A stretch of DNA of 64,000 nucleotides from JANQQC01 sp965262255. Its GTDB lineage: Bacteria; Pseudomonadota; Alphaproteobacteria; Caulobacterales; Hyphomonadaceae. Positions 8,518 to 17,649 of this stretch are shown here, in pieces; position 1 is the stretch's first letter, and each line of letters starts with the position of its first letter. The notes beneath the pieces are model-generated. The model did not search any database. It was not told the origin of the DNA and worked only from the letters and a program-made list of their open reading frames with translations. A program made the position numbers and the translations under genes. The stretch lies in NCBI GenBank assembly GCA_965262255.1, contig OZ253505.1, forward strand, positions 3,782,001-3,846,000, read 5' to 3'.

Positions 8518-9093
8518 TTGGCATTTTATAAAGACGAACGCATTCTACTCTTGATTGACGGCGCAAATCTATATGCAGCTTGTAGGCAGTTGAACATTGA
8601 AGTCGATTACAGCAAGTTACTTGCGGAGTTTCGTTCCAAAGGAAGGTTGTTGAGAGCGAACTATTACACGATTCTTGCCGACAAAGAAGACAATTTTTCT
8701 CCTGTCAGACCACTAGTAGATTGGTTGGCGCATAACGGCTTCACTGTAGTAAAAAAACTTGTCCGAGAATTTGCTGATACCGACGGTCGAAAACGTGCTA
8801 AAGGTAGCATGGATGTCGATATAGCGATTGATGCATTGGAACTCGCGCCGTACGTTGACCACATTGTACTTTTTACAGGAAACGGCGATTTTAGGAGACT
8901 TGTGGAAGTACTCAAAGCTAAAGGGAAGCGCGTATCAATCGTATCAACTGCAGAGACTCAGCCTCCCGTAGCAAGTGAAGAACTCAGAAAAGAAGCGGAC
9001 AACTTTATTGAAATAATGAAGATATCGGATCGAATCACTAGGCCAAGTCGCAGTAACAACCACGATTATCACACTCGACACGATCGTCGGTAG
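8518..9093 (+). CDS. NYN-domain (LabA/DUF88-like) putative ribonuclease
   Basis: NYN domains are PIN-like nuclease folds with acidic metal-binding residues, and members are thought to act on RNA. In 191 residues: RILLLIDGANLYAACRQL with the first catalytic Asp, KGSMDVDIAIDALELA with the second acidic cluster, and VLFTGNGDFRRLVEVLKAKGKRV with the third. The basic tail RITRPSRSNNHDYHTRHDRR may touch nucleic acid. The start is TTG at 8518 behind AAAGGA. An NYN gene next to rpoZ is common in alphaproteobacteria; the tnpB element now lies between them. Substrate unknown. Confidence 0.88.
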   Translation: MAFYKDERILLLIDGANLYAACRQLNIEVDYSKLLAEFRSKGRLLRANYYTILADKEDNFSPVRPLVDWLAHNGFTVVKKLVREFADTDGRKRAKGSMDVDIAIDALELAPYVDHIVLFTGNGDFRRLVEVLKAKGKRVSIVSTAETQPPVASEELRKEADNFIEIMKISDRITRPSRSNNHDYHTRHDRR

Positions 9094-9114
9094 AGTAATT
9101 CATAGGATTGAATT

Positions 9115-9783
9115 GTGAGATTAGACCCACCTGAGAACTGTGGTTTGTGTCAGCGACTAAAATCATTTCGACAAGACAATCGAAAGCGTCAACCTGACTG
9201 GTTTAACGCTCCTGTCCCTTCATTTGGAAATAGAACGGCGCGATTGCTTATAGTTGGGTTAGCCCCAGGTATGAGTGGGGCAAATCGTACGGGGCGTCCA
9301 TTTACTGGCGATTATGCTGGCAAAGTTCTATACGAAGCGATCGGAAAGCATGGTTTTAGTATAGGAAAATATGGCGAACATCGGAACGATGGGTTACAAC
9401 TTGTTGACGCGATGATCACTAACGCCGTTCGTTGTGTGCCTCCTCAAAACAAGCCTGTTGGGGAGGAAATAGCAAACTGTCTTAAGTTCCTAAAGGCTAC
9501 GTTAACCAGTTTACCGAGGCTTCGCGTAATATTGGCTCTTGGAAAAATTGCTCATGACAGTGCCGTTCGAGGATTAGAATTGCCGCTAAGAGACTTTCCC
9601 TTCGGACACGGGAGAGTTTACACAGTACCCAACTACTCTGATCCCGTATCAATCGTGTCAAGTTATCACTGTTCTAGATACAATATCAATACTGGGCGCT
9701 TAACGAAAGACATGTTTGATAAGGTATTTCAAACAATTGTATCGATATTAGCGACGGAAGACGGATATTCCGTCAAATCTTGA
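9115..9783 (+). CDS. Uracil-DNA glycosylase, family 5 (UDGb) type
   Basis: Removes uracil or other deaminated bases from DNA in base-excision repair. The 222-residue protein has the UDGb signature: four N-terminal-region cysteines including CGLCQRL, motif A VGLAPGMSGANRTGRPFTGDYAG, and motif B SSYHCSRYNINTGRLT. Motif A lacks the polar catalytic residue of classical UDG, as in family 5, which acts on uracil and hypoxanthine. The start is GTG at 9115, 21 bp after the NYN gene on the same strand, so the two are probably cotranscribed. Confidence 0.9.
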   Translation: MRLDPPENCGLCQRLKSFRQDNRKRQPDWFNAPVPSFGNRTARLLIVGLAPGMSGANRTGRPFTGDYAGKVLYEAIGKHGFSIGKYGEHRNDGLQLVDAMITNAVRCVPPQNKPVGEEIANCLKFLKATLTSLPRLRVILALGKIAHDSAVRGLELPLRDFPFGHGRVYTVPNYSDPVSIVSSYHCSRYNINTGRLTKDMFDKVFQTIVSILATEDGYSVKS

Positions 9784-9974
9784 CCTTTACACATAAGCGG
9801 CCTCAGTTCGCAAAATCACAAAAGAGAAACGACAGGTGTAACTCTATAAGTGCCATTCTACGGCGAGAAAAGTAGCTTACGACTATGAAGAGGCTATGAA
9901 TCTAAATGACTGAATCCAAAAACGCGCAACAAAAAGAGCATGAAGAGAGTAGTCGCGGTTAGTTGCCAAAATGT

Positions 9975-10622
9975 TCATCCCCCTGTGAATAGTTTCCCTA
10001 TCAAGCCAAACCATCCATTAGCATCTGCAACCGTAGCTCCAAAAATCGCTAATCCAATGACGATTATCCATCGTAAATCTCGTTTTTGTCCTTCTAGTTC
10101 AGCGTTAAACTTAAACTGAACGGCTTCGTGACGCGCCTGAGTCTCCCTGTTTTCTTTACTATACTGAGCAAGCTGATTTTCAATTCTTTCGAAGCCAGCC
10201 GCCATTTCTTTACGAACTTCTTTGAAACCTTCGTCAGTTTTCTCGCGAAATTCTTTCATATCCTTTTCCGATTTTTCGCGAACTTCTTTGAAACTTTCTT
10301 CAGTTTTCTCGCGAAATTCTTTCAAATCTTTTTCCGATTTTTCGCGAAACTCTTTCAGATCTTTTTCTGATTTTTCGCGATAGTCTCTCGATTCTTTCTC
10401 CGCTTTCTTAAATTCCGCCGACGTTTGGTTCCTATGCGCCTCTATGTTCTGTAATACTTCATCTCGCAACGCAATAATATTAGCATTATGCTGAGTCTGA
10501 GTATTATGGATGTCATTATGCAGATCGGAAATCGAACCTTGAATTTTGTCAAGAGTCGTTTTGATATGCTCAATGTCGTTTTCTACTATACTGAGACGCT
10601 CAGTTACAGGTTTCTCGGACAT
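9975..10622 (-). CDS. Coiled-coil protein with C-terminal membrane anchor, copy A
   Basis: Unknown function. The predicted protein of about 215 residues is almost entirely a charged coiled coil with an 11-residue repeat of the type REKSEKDLKEF/REKTEESFKEV. It ends in one hydrophobic segment (RWIIVIGLAIFGATVA) and a short tail, so it is probably membrane-anchored with the coil in the cytoplasm. I start at MSEKPVTERL (10622) because GGAG lies 6 nt upstream and the paralogue at 13312-13926 has the same start. It has one more 11-residue unit than that paralogue. It lies downstream of the broken gor copy. The shape resembles DUF1640-type coiled-coil proteins, but I cannot assign a family. Confidence 0.75.
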   Translation of the reverse strand: MSEKPVTERLSIVENDIEHIKTTLDKIQGSISDLHNDIHNTQTQHNANIIALRDEVLQNIEAHRNQTSAEFKKAEKESRDYREKSEKDLKEFREKSEKDLKEFREKTEESFKEVREKSEKDMKEFREKTDEGFKEVRKEMAAGFERIENQLAQYSKENRETQARHEAVQFKFNAELEGQKRDLRWIIVIGLAIFGATVADANGWFGLIGKLFTGG

Positions 10623-10771
10623 GACATTCTCCATAATGAAGACCAAAATTAAGACGCTTATTATTCAAAATACACACTAACTTCCATTTTTCAAGTGCAA
10701 TTTTGAAAAAAATCTATTTTTTTTAAAGAATCTAGCTGTAAGTTATGTTCGAAAGCACCAAAGTATTTCGT

Positions 10772-11622
10772 TCACCGTAACGTTACAAATTCTTCTGCAA
10801 CGGTAGGATGTACTGCACACGTTCGGTCAAAACCTGCCTTGGTTACTCCTTGCTTAACGGCAACGCCGATCATTTGAATGATCTCAGCAGCATCTGATCC
10901 GACCATATGCACTCCAACAACTCGGTCATCTGATGCTTTTACAACTAATTTCATCATGACCTTCGTCTCGTCTCCAGAAAGAATCTGCTTCATTGACCGA
11001 AACTTAGTTCGGAAAATTTTCACATCGCCAAAGAGTTCCCGCGCATCAGCTTCGGAATACCCTACTGTTCCAACCTCAGGTTGTGAGAATACCGCGGTAG
11101 CAATGTAGTCGTGCTCAAAATTCCATGGTTTCCCACCAAATTCCGAATCAGCAAAAGCATGTCCCTCCCGAATCGCAACAGGAGTGAGTTGAACCCTGTC
11201 CGTAACATCCCCAACTGCCCAAATGTTACTTATGTTGGTCCTAGAGTTCTCGTCAACAATTACTTCACCATTGTCGCCAAGGTCAATACCCGCATTCTCA
11301 CATCCCAAGCCAACCGTATTAGGAACCCTGCCCGTCGCCATAACTACGAGGCCCGTTTCAATTTCTCGGCCATCCGATAGCGAAACTTTAAATGGATAGT
11401 CATGTTTTGAATTGTCTGAAATCTCAGTAATGTTCGTTTGCGTTATGACATCTATCCCTGCCTTAGATAGATTTTCTTGCACTTCGTTTCGAATATCCTC
11501 ATCAAATAGTTTAAGAACCTTTTCACCGCGGTATATGAGGGTCGTTGAGACACCTAATCCGGCAAAAATATGAGCAAACTCTACAGCAATATAACCACCA
11601 CCAGACAAAAAAACTATAGGTA
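10772..11622 (-). pseudogene. 3' fragment of a duplicated glutathione reductase gene
   Basis: Encodes only the last 278 residues of the reductase at 14075-15442, differing by one residue (KAGFD versus KADFD). The FAD-binding N-terminus and the redox-active Cys pair are missing, so it cannot be an active reductase, although NAD(P)H-binding and dimerisation segments remain (MSGGGYIAVEFAHIF, CAVHPTVAEEFVTL). The 5' break leads into a repeat and IS remnants. Near-identity despite loss of function points to a recent event or gene conversion. Confidence 0.9.
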
Positions 11623-11628
11623 CTGTAG

Positions 11629-11746
11629 GATTAAGTCTGGAAATTCAAATTTTGGGGAAAAAAGCGTTTTCAGGGGATTTTAAAATCCGCTGAAAACGCT
11701 TCTCGCAATCCAGCAACCCCCAAAAATCGTCTTAATCCCTATCAGG
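11629..11746. repeat. MITE-like inverted-repeat element with central palindrome
   Basis: GGATTAAG near 11629 and CTTAATCC near 11740 are inverted, with loosely matching TTTTGGGG/CCCCCAAAA inside them. In the centre, 11662-11701 is a 40-bp palindrome with 20-bp arms and a single mismatched pair (arm AAGCGTTTTCAG then GGGATTTT). It sits exactly at the break of the gor copy. Too AT-rich in its centre to be a clear terminator. Confidence 0.6.
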
Positions 11747-11857
11747 AGCCTATCAATGAGCATAGAAGTATTATAAGCGTCAACGAGATGCGATGGAAGT
11801 TCCGTCTCATGGAAATCTCTCCGGTCAGGGAGCTTTTGGAGCAGTTGTTAGATACAG

Positions 11858-12357
11858 TTGTTAGATACAGTCGTTCGTCTGGATCGCGAAGCATCTCTCG
11901 GAGGGGAGTATGGTCATCGGGTTGGCGAGATCGGTGGTCATAGGAATGGTTACAAACCTGAAGGTCTACCCACAGCTAGGAAACAAGCGCCAAACAAAGA
12001 GATTAAAGAGTGCATCGCTAAAGACCTCGGAACTGTCTATACTGCCGAAAACTTCGAACACGCTAATATAGCTCTAAAGAAAATTGTCGATAAATATTCT
12101 AATACAGCTCCTAAACTCGCCTGCTGGCTAGAGAGTAACGTCCCCGAAGCCTTGACTGTCTTCTCTCTGCCCAAAAACCATTGGGTGAAATGAGAACATC
12201 CAACATGATTGAACGCGCCGTCAATCAAAAACTTAAACAGAGAACTCGAAATGTTAGAGTTTTTACAAACGATGAGTCCGTAGTCAGATTCGTGACTGGG
12301 CTAATTATTAGAATCGAAAACGAATGGATCGAAAAAAATGAGAACTATTTTTACTGA
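11858..12357 (+). mobile_element. IS256-family (mutator) transposase remnant
   Basis: Joined pieces of a mutator-type transposase. An N-terminal fragment (VRLDREASLGG, GHRNGYKPEG) is followed directly by the C-terminal fragment (ENFEHANIALKKIVDKYSNT, KLACWLESNVPEALTVFSLP). After a 1-nt frameshift near 12190 comes the family's terminal motif RTSNMIERAVNQKLKQRTR and a stop at 12357. The central part with the DDE residues is gone, so it is inactive. Confidence 0.85.
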
Positions 12358-13137
12358 AAAATCGACTAAAATGGCGATCTCTCTTGGTCAATTTCCAGAC
12401 AAATGCTTGCATAATCGACTGTATATGTACGTAGCCGTCGACCGGACATCTAAGTTTGCCTACGTTGAACTACACTATAAGGCCACTCGCGATATCGCGG
12501 CCCTGTTTCTGGAAAACTTAATTGAGAAAGTTCCTTTCACGATCCATACAGTGCTAACTGATAATGGGAGCCAGTTCGCTAATCCGAGAAATCCCAAAGT
12601 CTGTAATGACAACATCAGTTCAATCGATCAAAAGTCAAATAAGTCCATCAAATGCAACGCATTTGATGCCATTTGTGAGAAACACAACATAAGACTGTTG
12701 CGAAATAGATTTGTCGCGTTTTCTTACCTTGAATATGGATACATTGACTGTCAAAATGCGGGATTCGGAACCGAATTTCCGAAATTTTCGGAATCTGTGA
12801 ATCGGTTTGCGTATTTCGCAACAGTCTCAACATTGAACATAAACTAACACTTCCCTATCACCCCTGGACTAACGGACAAGTCGAACGAATGAATAGAACT
12901 ATTAAAGAAGCTACTGTGAAAAAGTACTATTACAAAAGTCACGATCGCCTCAAAGATCATTTGCAGGCCTTTATTGAGGCTTACAACTTTGCTAAAAGGT
13001 TGAAGACACTTAATGGTTTGACAGTCTTTGACTTTATCAACAAATGCTGGCATGATGAACCCGAAAGATTCAAGTTTGACCCCCGACACATGTTTGAGGA
13101 ACTGAACACAAATCTTAACCCTTGTTCTCGTGAGTGA
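12358..13137 (+). mobile_element. IS481-family integrase-type transposase remnant, interrupted by a MITE
   Basis: Carries the rve integrase core: YMYVAVDRTSKFAYVEL, HTVLTDNGSQFA with a catalytic Asp, and, after the MITE, LPYHPWTNGQVERMNRTIKE with the catalytic Glu, then DHLQAFIEAYNFAKRLKTL. The N-terminal HTH part is missing. Removing the 138-bp MITE and one copy of its AACAT duplication restores the reading frame through CEKHNI-EHKLTLPYHPW, so the gene was already here when the MITE landed. Confidence 0.88.
12691..12828. mobile_element. 138-bp MITE (GAGACTGTTGC family) with 5-bp target duplication
   Basis: Terminal inverted repeats of about 17 bp: AAGACTGTTGCGAAATA at the left and TATTTCGCAACAGTCTC at the right. 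AACAT is duplicated at 12686-12690 and 12829-12833. No coding capacity. A relative with the same outer repeat is at 37900-38050. Its driving transposase is not in the window. Confidence 0.85.
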
Positions 13138-14920
13138 CCTCAGTTCGCCAAATCACAAAAGAGCAACGACACGTGTAACTCTAGAAGTGCTATTCTACGG
13201 CGAAAAAAGTAGCATGCGACTATGTGGAGGCTATCAATCTAAATGACTGAATCCAAAAACGCGCAACTAAAAGAGCATGAAGAGAGCAGTCCCGATTAGT
13301 TGCAAAAATGTTCATCCCCCAGTGAATAGTTTCCAGATCAAGCTAAACCATCCGTTAGCATTTGCAACTGCGGCTCCAAAAAAAGCGAATCCAATGACGA
13401 TTATCCATCGTAAATCTCGTTTTTGTTGTGCTAGTTCAGCGTTAAATTTAAACTGGACGGCTTCGTGACGCGCAAGAATCTCCCTAATTTCTTTACTAAA
13501 CTGATCAAACCGATTTTCCATTCTTTCAAAGCCAGCCGCCATTTCTTTTCGAACTTCTTTGAAACCTTCGTCAGTTTTCTCGCGAAATTCTTTCATATCC
13601 TTTTCCGATTTTTCGCGAACTTCTTTGAAACTTTCTTCAGTTTTCTCGCGAAATTCTTTCAAATCTTTTTCCGATTTTTCGCGAAAGTCTCTCGATTCTT
13701 TCTCCGCTTTCTTAAATTCCGCCGACGTTTGGTTCCTATGCGCCTCTATGTTCTGTAATACTTCATCTCGCAACGCAATAATATTAGCATTATGCTGAAT
13801 TTGAGCGTTATGGAAGTCGTTATGCAGATCGGAAATCGAACCTTGAATTTTGTCAAGAGTCGTTTTGATATGCTCAATGCCGTATTCTACTATACTGAGA
13901 CGCTCAGTTACAGGTTTCTCGGACATGATGTCCTCCAAAAAGAAGCCAAAAAATTAACTGCTTATTATTCAGAATACACACTAACTTCCATATTTCAAGT
14001 ACAATTTTGAAAAAATCTATTTTTTTGAAAGAATCTAGCTGTCACCTATGTTCGAAAGCACCTACGTATTTTGTTCACCTTAACGTTACAAATTCTTCGG
14101 CAACTGTGGGATGTACTGCACACGTTCGGTCAAAATCTGCCTTAGTTACTCCTTGCTTAACGGCAACGCCGATCATTTGAATGATCTCAGCAGCATCTGA
14201 TCCGACCATATGCACTCCAACAACTCGGTCATCTGATGCTTTTACAACTAATTTCATCATGACCTTCGTCTCGTCTCCAGAAAGAATCTGCTTCATTGAC
14301 CGAAACTTAGTTCGGAAAATTTTCACATCGCCAAAGAGTTCCCGCGCATCAGCTTCGGAATACCCTACTGTTCCAACCTCAGGTTGTGAGAATACCGCGG
14401 TAGCAATGTAGTCGTGCTCAAAATTCCATGGTTTCCCACCAAATTCCGAATCAGCAAAAGCATGTCCCTCCCGAATCGCAACAGGAGTGAGTTGAACCCT
14501 GTCCGTAACATCCCCAACTGCCCAAATGTTACTTATGTTGGTCCTAGAGTTCTCGTCAACAATTACTTCACCATTGTCGCCAAGGTCAATACCCGCATTC
14601 TCACATCCCAAGCCAACCGTATTAGGAACCCTGCCCGTCGCCATAACTACGAGGCCCGTTTCAATTTCTCGGCCATCCGATAGCGAAACTTTAAATGGAT
14701 AGTCATGTTTTGAATTGTCTGAAATCTCAGTAATGTTCGTTTGCGTTATGACATCTATCCCTGCCTTAGATAGATTTTCTTGCACTTCGTTTCGAATATC
14801 CTCATCAAATAGTTTAAGAACCTTTTCACCGCGGTATATGAGGGTCGTTGAGACACCTAATCCGGCAAAAATATGAGCAAACTCTACAGCAATATAACCA
14901 CCACCTGACATAACTATAGA
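13138..14920. repeat. Duplicated segment, intact copy
   Basis: The full-length counterpart of 9800-11622, in the same orientation, starting right after the IS481 remnant stop. It contains the spacer, coiled-coil copy B and most of gor. The 13138-13311 spacer matches 9800-9974 with scattered substitutions and has no evident gene of its own. Confidence 0.9.
13312..13926 (-). CDS. Coiled-coil protein with C-terminal membrane anchor, copy B
   Basis: Paralogue of the 9975-10622 protein: same N-terminus (MSEKPVTERLSIVE), same 11-residue charged repeats but one unit fewer, and the same end with a membrane segment (RWIIVIGFAFFGAAVA). I start at 13926, where GGAGG lies 6 nt upstream, giving about 204 residues. 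It lies downstream of intact gor on the same strand, so this is probably the original location. Function unknown; the change in repeat number shows that unit slippage occurs. Confidence 0.75.
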   Translation of the reverse strand: MSEKPVTERLSIVEYGIEHIKTTLDKIQGSISDLHNDFHNAQIQHNANIIALRDEVLQNIEAHRNQTSAEFKKAEKESRDFREKSEKDLKEFREKTEESFKEVREKSEKDMKEFREKTDEGFKEVRKEMAAGFERMENRFDQFSKEIREILARHEAVQFKFNAELAQQKRDLRWIIVIGFAFFGAAVANANGWFSLIWKLFTGG

Positions 14921-15442
14921 GGACGGTAATGTTCTGAGGTCAAACACTTCGTTAGAAGTAATCGTTTTAGAAACACCGGGCAAACTTTCTTCTTTAGGTC
15001 GCCAAGGTGATCCGCCGGTTGCAATCAATATCTTATGCGCGGATATTTCATGGCCTTCCTCTCCAAGTCGTATAGTGTGACTGTCAATAAATGTCGCTTT
15101 ACTGTCGTAAAGTGATACACCTGCATTTTTGAGATTTCTTCTGTAGATTTGCGACAAACGTTCGACTTCGTTGGCTACAGAGTTCATAAACTGGTTGTGG
15201 TCATAAGACAATTCTTTGAAAGTCCAGCCATAACCAGCCGCTTCTTTGAATTTTTTACCGTAGTCGGATGCGTAAACCATATATTTTTTGGGAATACAGC
15301 CTCGTATGACGCAAGTTCCACCATATCGATACTCTTCTGCGATCGCAACCTTAGCACCTGTTTGCGCGGCAATCCGAGCCGCCCTTACCCCGCCTGACCC
15401 TGCTCCGATTACAAACAAATCAAAATCATACTTTTCAGACAT
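14075..15442 (-). CDS. gor: Glutathione-disulfide reductase (class I flavoprotein oxidoreductase)
   Basis: Reduces glutathione disulfide with NADPH in the cytoplasm. The 455-residue protein has the FAD GxGxxG motif (DLFVIGAGSGGVRAARIA), the redox-active disulfide in GGTCVIRGCIPKK (Cys44 and Cys49), a second nucleotide motif (MSGGGYIAVEFAHIFAGLG), GRVPNT, IWAVGDVTDRVQLTPVAI, and the C-terminal catalytic His in CAVHPTVAEE. Length is normal. It is 40 bp downstream of rpiA on the same strand, a common alphaproteobacterial pairing. A C-terminal fragment of the same gene is duplicated at 10772-11622. Confidence 0.93.
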   Translation of the reverse strand: MSEKYDFDLFVIGAGSGGVRAARIAAQTGAKVAIAEEYRYGGTCVIRGCIPKKYMVYASDYGKKFKEAAGYGWTFKELSYDHNQFMNSVANEVERLSQIYRRNLKNAGVSLYDSKATFIDSHTIRLGEEGHEISAHKILIATGGSPWRPKEESLPGVSKTITSNEVFDLRTLPSSIVMSGGGYIAVEFAHIFAGLGVSTTLIYRGEKVLKLFDEDIRNEVQENLSKAGIDVITQTNITEISDNSKHDYPFKVSLSDGREIETGLVVMATGRVPNTVGLGCENAGIDLGDNGEVIVDENSRTNISNIWAVGDVTDRVQLTPVAIREGHAFADSEFGGKPWNFEHDYIATAVFSQPEVGTVGYSEADARELFGDVKIFRTKFRSMKQILSGDETKVMMKLVVKASDDRVVGVHMVGSDAAEIIQMIGVAVKQGVTKADFDRTCAVHPTVAEEFVTLR

Positions 15443-15482
15443 AGAATTCTCTTTTAACAGTAGGTTAAATTTGTTAACTCAA

Positions 15483-16181
15483 CTAAATTTCAAAGATCTT
15501 CGTACCTGTTTCGTTTCCGATGATGACAGTTCGGGTAAGGTTTATGAACAGTCCGTGTTCTATAACACCCGGAATACTTGCCAACCGCTCTCCTAAACCC
15601 ATGACATCTTCGATTTTCTGGCAATGACAATCCAATATGAAGTTTCCACCGTCAGTCACATAGGGCTCTCCCGTATCGTCAAATCTTTGCTTTACCTGCG
15701 GCTTATCTAGTCCGTGTCCCGTCATAACGTCGTAAATTTTCTTGGCCGTAATCGTAAACCCGAACGAAGAAACCTCAATAGGTAGAGGAAATGCTCCTAG
15801 AACTTCAACCTGTTTCGTAGGATCGGCAATAATTATCAATTGATCACTTGCGTTAGCAATGATTTTCTCTCTCAGCAAAGCTCCACCCCCTCCTTTGATA
15901 AGATTTCCATTGCAATCAATTTCATCTGCTCCGTCTACAGTTAGATGGATTCTATCGACCTGTTCAACGGGGACTATCGGGATCTGCCACGAATTCGCCA
16001 ATAATTCCGTGTGTCTGCTTGTCGGTACGCCTCGAATATCTAACCCCTCGGCTACCTCCTGACCGAGCAGTTCGAGAAAAAATTTGACTGTGGATCCAGT
16101 TCCTAAACCTATAGTGAAACTTTCCTCCAAATAGACAAGTGCGGCTCTGGCAGCGTTTTTCTTTTCTTTTTCTTCACCCAA
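15483..16181 (-). CDS. rpiA: Ribose-5-phosphate isomerase A
   Basis: Interconverts ribose 5-phosphate and ribulose 5-phosphate in the non-oxidative pentose phosphate pathway. The 232-residue protein shows IGLGTGSTVKFFLELL (phosphate loop), the catalytic LTVDGADEID, and IKGGGGALLREKI with the conserved Lys and Glu. It starts 3 bp after the glmU stop and is followed by gor, so glmU, rpiA and gor probably form one minus-strand operon. Confidence 0.96.
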   Translation of the reverse strand: MGEEKEKKNAARAALVYLEESFTIGLGTGSTVKFFLELLGQEVAEGLDIRGVPTSRHTELLANSWQIPIVPVEQVDRIHLTVDGADEIDCNGNLIKGGGGALLREKIIANASDQLIIIADPTKQVEVLGAFPLPIEVSSFGFTITAKKIYDVMTGHGLDKPQVKQRFDDTGEPYVTDGGNFILDCHCQKIEDVMGLGERLASIPGVIEHGLFINLTRTVIIGNETGTKIFEI

Positions 16182-16184
16182 GAC

Positions 16185-17543
16185 TTAACTCTCCTGCAAT
16201 CCTTCATCTTTTCGAGACGCATTCTTAGCACGAAAATTGATTGCCCATTCTGGTACTTCCCTTTGTCTCGCCCGAGCAATCAGTAGAGAGTCTTCGGTGA
16301 CATCTTCTGTCACAACACTGCCTGTTGCAATGTAGGCCCCCTTGCCAACTGTCACTGGCGCCACCAAAGATGCGTTCGAGCCAATGAAAGCGCCATTTTC
16401 AATAGTCGTGACAAATTTTTGATGACCGTCAAAATTACAGAATATTACGCCTGCCCCGATATTCACTCCTGCTCCAACGTTCCCGTCGCCTAGGTATGCC
16501 AAGTGATTAGCTTTCGTACCCGACCCAATCTCGGTTTGCTTAACTTCAACAAAGTTCCCAATCTTTACATTATTATGCAGAACACTATTTGGTCTCAGCC
16601 GGGCGAAAGGTCCGATTTCACATCCTGAAGCGATAGTCGTGCCTTCAATATACGAAAAAGCCTTAATTCTAACGCCTGTACTAACGGTTACGTTCGGGCC
16701 AAAAATAACGTTTGGTTCTATTATGACACCCGGATCAATTTTCGTATCGTAGGAAAAATATACAGTTTCCGGAGCGATTAACGTAACGCCGTCGTCTAGC
16801 ATCATACTTCGTGCGTATTCTTGAAATACGCCTTCAATGTTGGCCAAATCTTGTTGCGTGTTGACACCTAAAGCTTCAGACTCAGAACAGAGTACCAGAT
16901 TTGTTTTTATACCGCGGCTTTGACCAATCTCAATTATATCGGTCAGATAATATTCGTTAGCAGCATTTTTGTTCGTGACGGTAGCAAGCAGGGAAAACAA
17001 ATCATCTTTCTTTACGGCCATTATCCCCGAATTGCACAGTCTAATCATGCGTTGCGACTCATTGGCATCTTTTGCTTCAACGATTTCACTTACATTTCCT
17101 TCTTCATCCGTAACCAATCGTCCATATGAAGTTGGATGTGACATCTCAAAACCCAGCACACTCATTCCACCTCGGAGTTCTGTGGATTGAACCAATTTCT
17201 CAATGCTGTCGTGGCTTAGAAGCGGTGTATCGCCGTATTGAACCAACACCGTGCCGTTAAAATTTTCTAACGAAGACTTGGTAGACGATACCGCATCACC
17301 TGTCCCATTTGGTTCAGTTTGAAAAACGAGTGAATCGCGACCGAGTTTATGTTCGACCTCAGAAATTAATGAGGGTTGATTCGGTGAAACGACAACAAGA
17401 ATCGGATCGCACTCAACCCTCCTCGCCGATTCTATGACCCAGTCAATCATCGGCCTTCCTCCGACCTGATGCAAGACCTTGGGAGTTGCAGAACGCATTC
17501 TTTTGCCATCACCGGCCGCAAGTATAACTGATGCTCTTGCCAT
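16185..17543 (-). CDS. glmU: Bifunctional GlmU: glucosamine-1-P acetyltransferase / UDP-GlcNAc pyrophosphorylase
   Basis: Makes UDP-N-acetylglucosamine for peptidoglycan and LPS. The N-terminal nucleotidyltransferase has SVILAAGDGKRMRSATPKVL and QYGDTPLL. The C-terminal left-handed beta-helix has hexapeptide repeats and FVEVKQTEIGSGTKANHLAYLGD with the acetyltransferase residues. I start at MARASVIL (17543), giving 452 residues, the family norm; a longer upstream reading would reach into the divergent gph promoter region. It heads the minus-strand glmU-rpiA-gor cluster. Confidence 0.95.
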   Translation of the reverse strand: MARASVILAAGDGKRMRSATPKVLHQVGGRPMIDWVIESARRVECDPILVVVSPNQPSLISEVEHKLGRDSLVFQTEPNGTGDAVSSTKSSLENFNGTVLVQYGDTPLLSHDSIEKLVQSTELRGGMSVLGFEMSHPTSYGRLVTDEEGNVSEIVEAKDANESQRMIRLCNSGIMAVKKDDLFSLLATVTNKNAANEYYLTDIIEIGQSRGIKTNLVLCSESEALGVNTQQDLANIEGVFQEYARSMMLDDGVTLIAPETVYFSYDTKIDPGVIIEPNVIFGPNVTVSTGVRIKAFSYIEGTTIASGCEIGPFARLRPNSVLHNNVKIGNFVEVKQTEIGSGTKANHLAYLGDGNVGAGVNIGAGVIFCNFDGHQKFVTTIENGAFIGSNASLVAPVTVGKGAYIATGSVVTEDVTEDSLLIARARQREVPEWAINFRAKNASRKDEGLQES

Positions 17544-17649
17544 AACTTTCAAACTTTCTATAGTATTATTTATGGTGACTAGCCATCTCAAACTATATAT
17601 AGCATATTCGACATTCATTCGTCACACTTTTTGCACGAGATTTCATGTA

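Larger units (their letters stand above)
9800..11622. repeat. Duplicated segment, truncated copy
   Basis: This stretch (spacer, coiled-coil gene, 3' part of gor) is homologous to 13138-14920 in the same orientation. The gor part is more than 99% identical, while the coiled-coil gene and spacer differ by several percent plus one 33-bp unit. The copy ends inside gor at a short CTATAGTT-like stretch where the IS-remnant zone begins. Confidence 0.9.

Noticed and set aside
10128..10370. Plus-strand Phe-rich ORF (and the like at 13465-13758) resembling a membrane protein
   Set aside because: It is the antisense of the 33-bp coding repeats of the coiled-coil genes; the periodic Phe pattern is a by-product of the Lys/Glu repeats.
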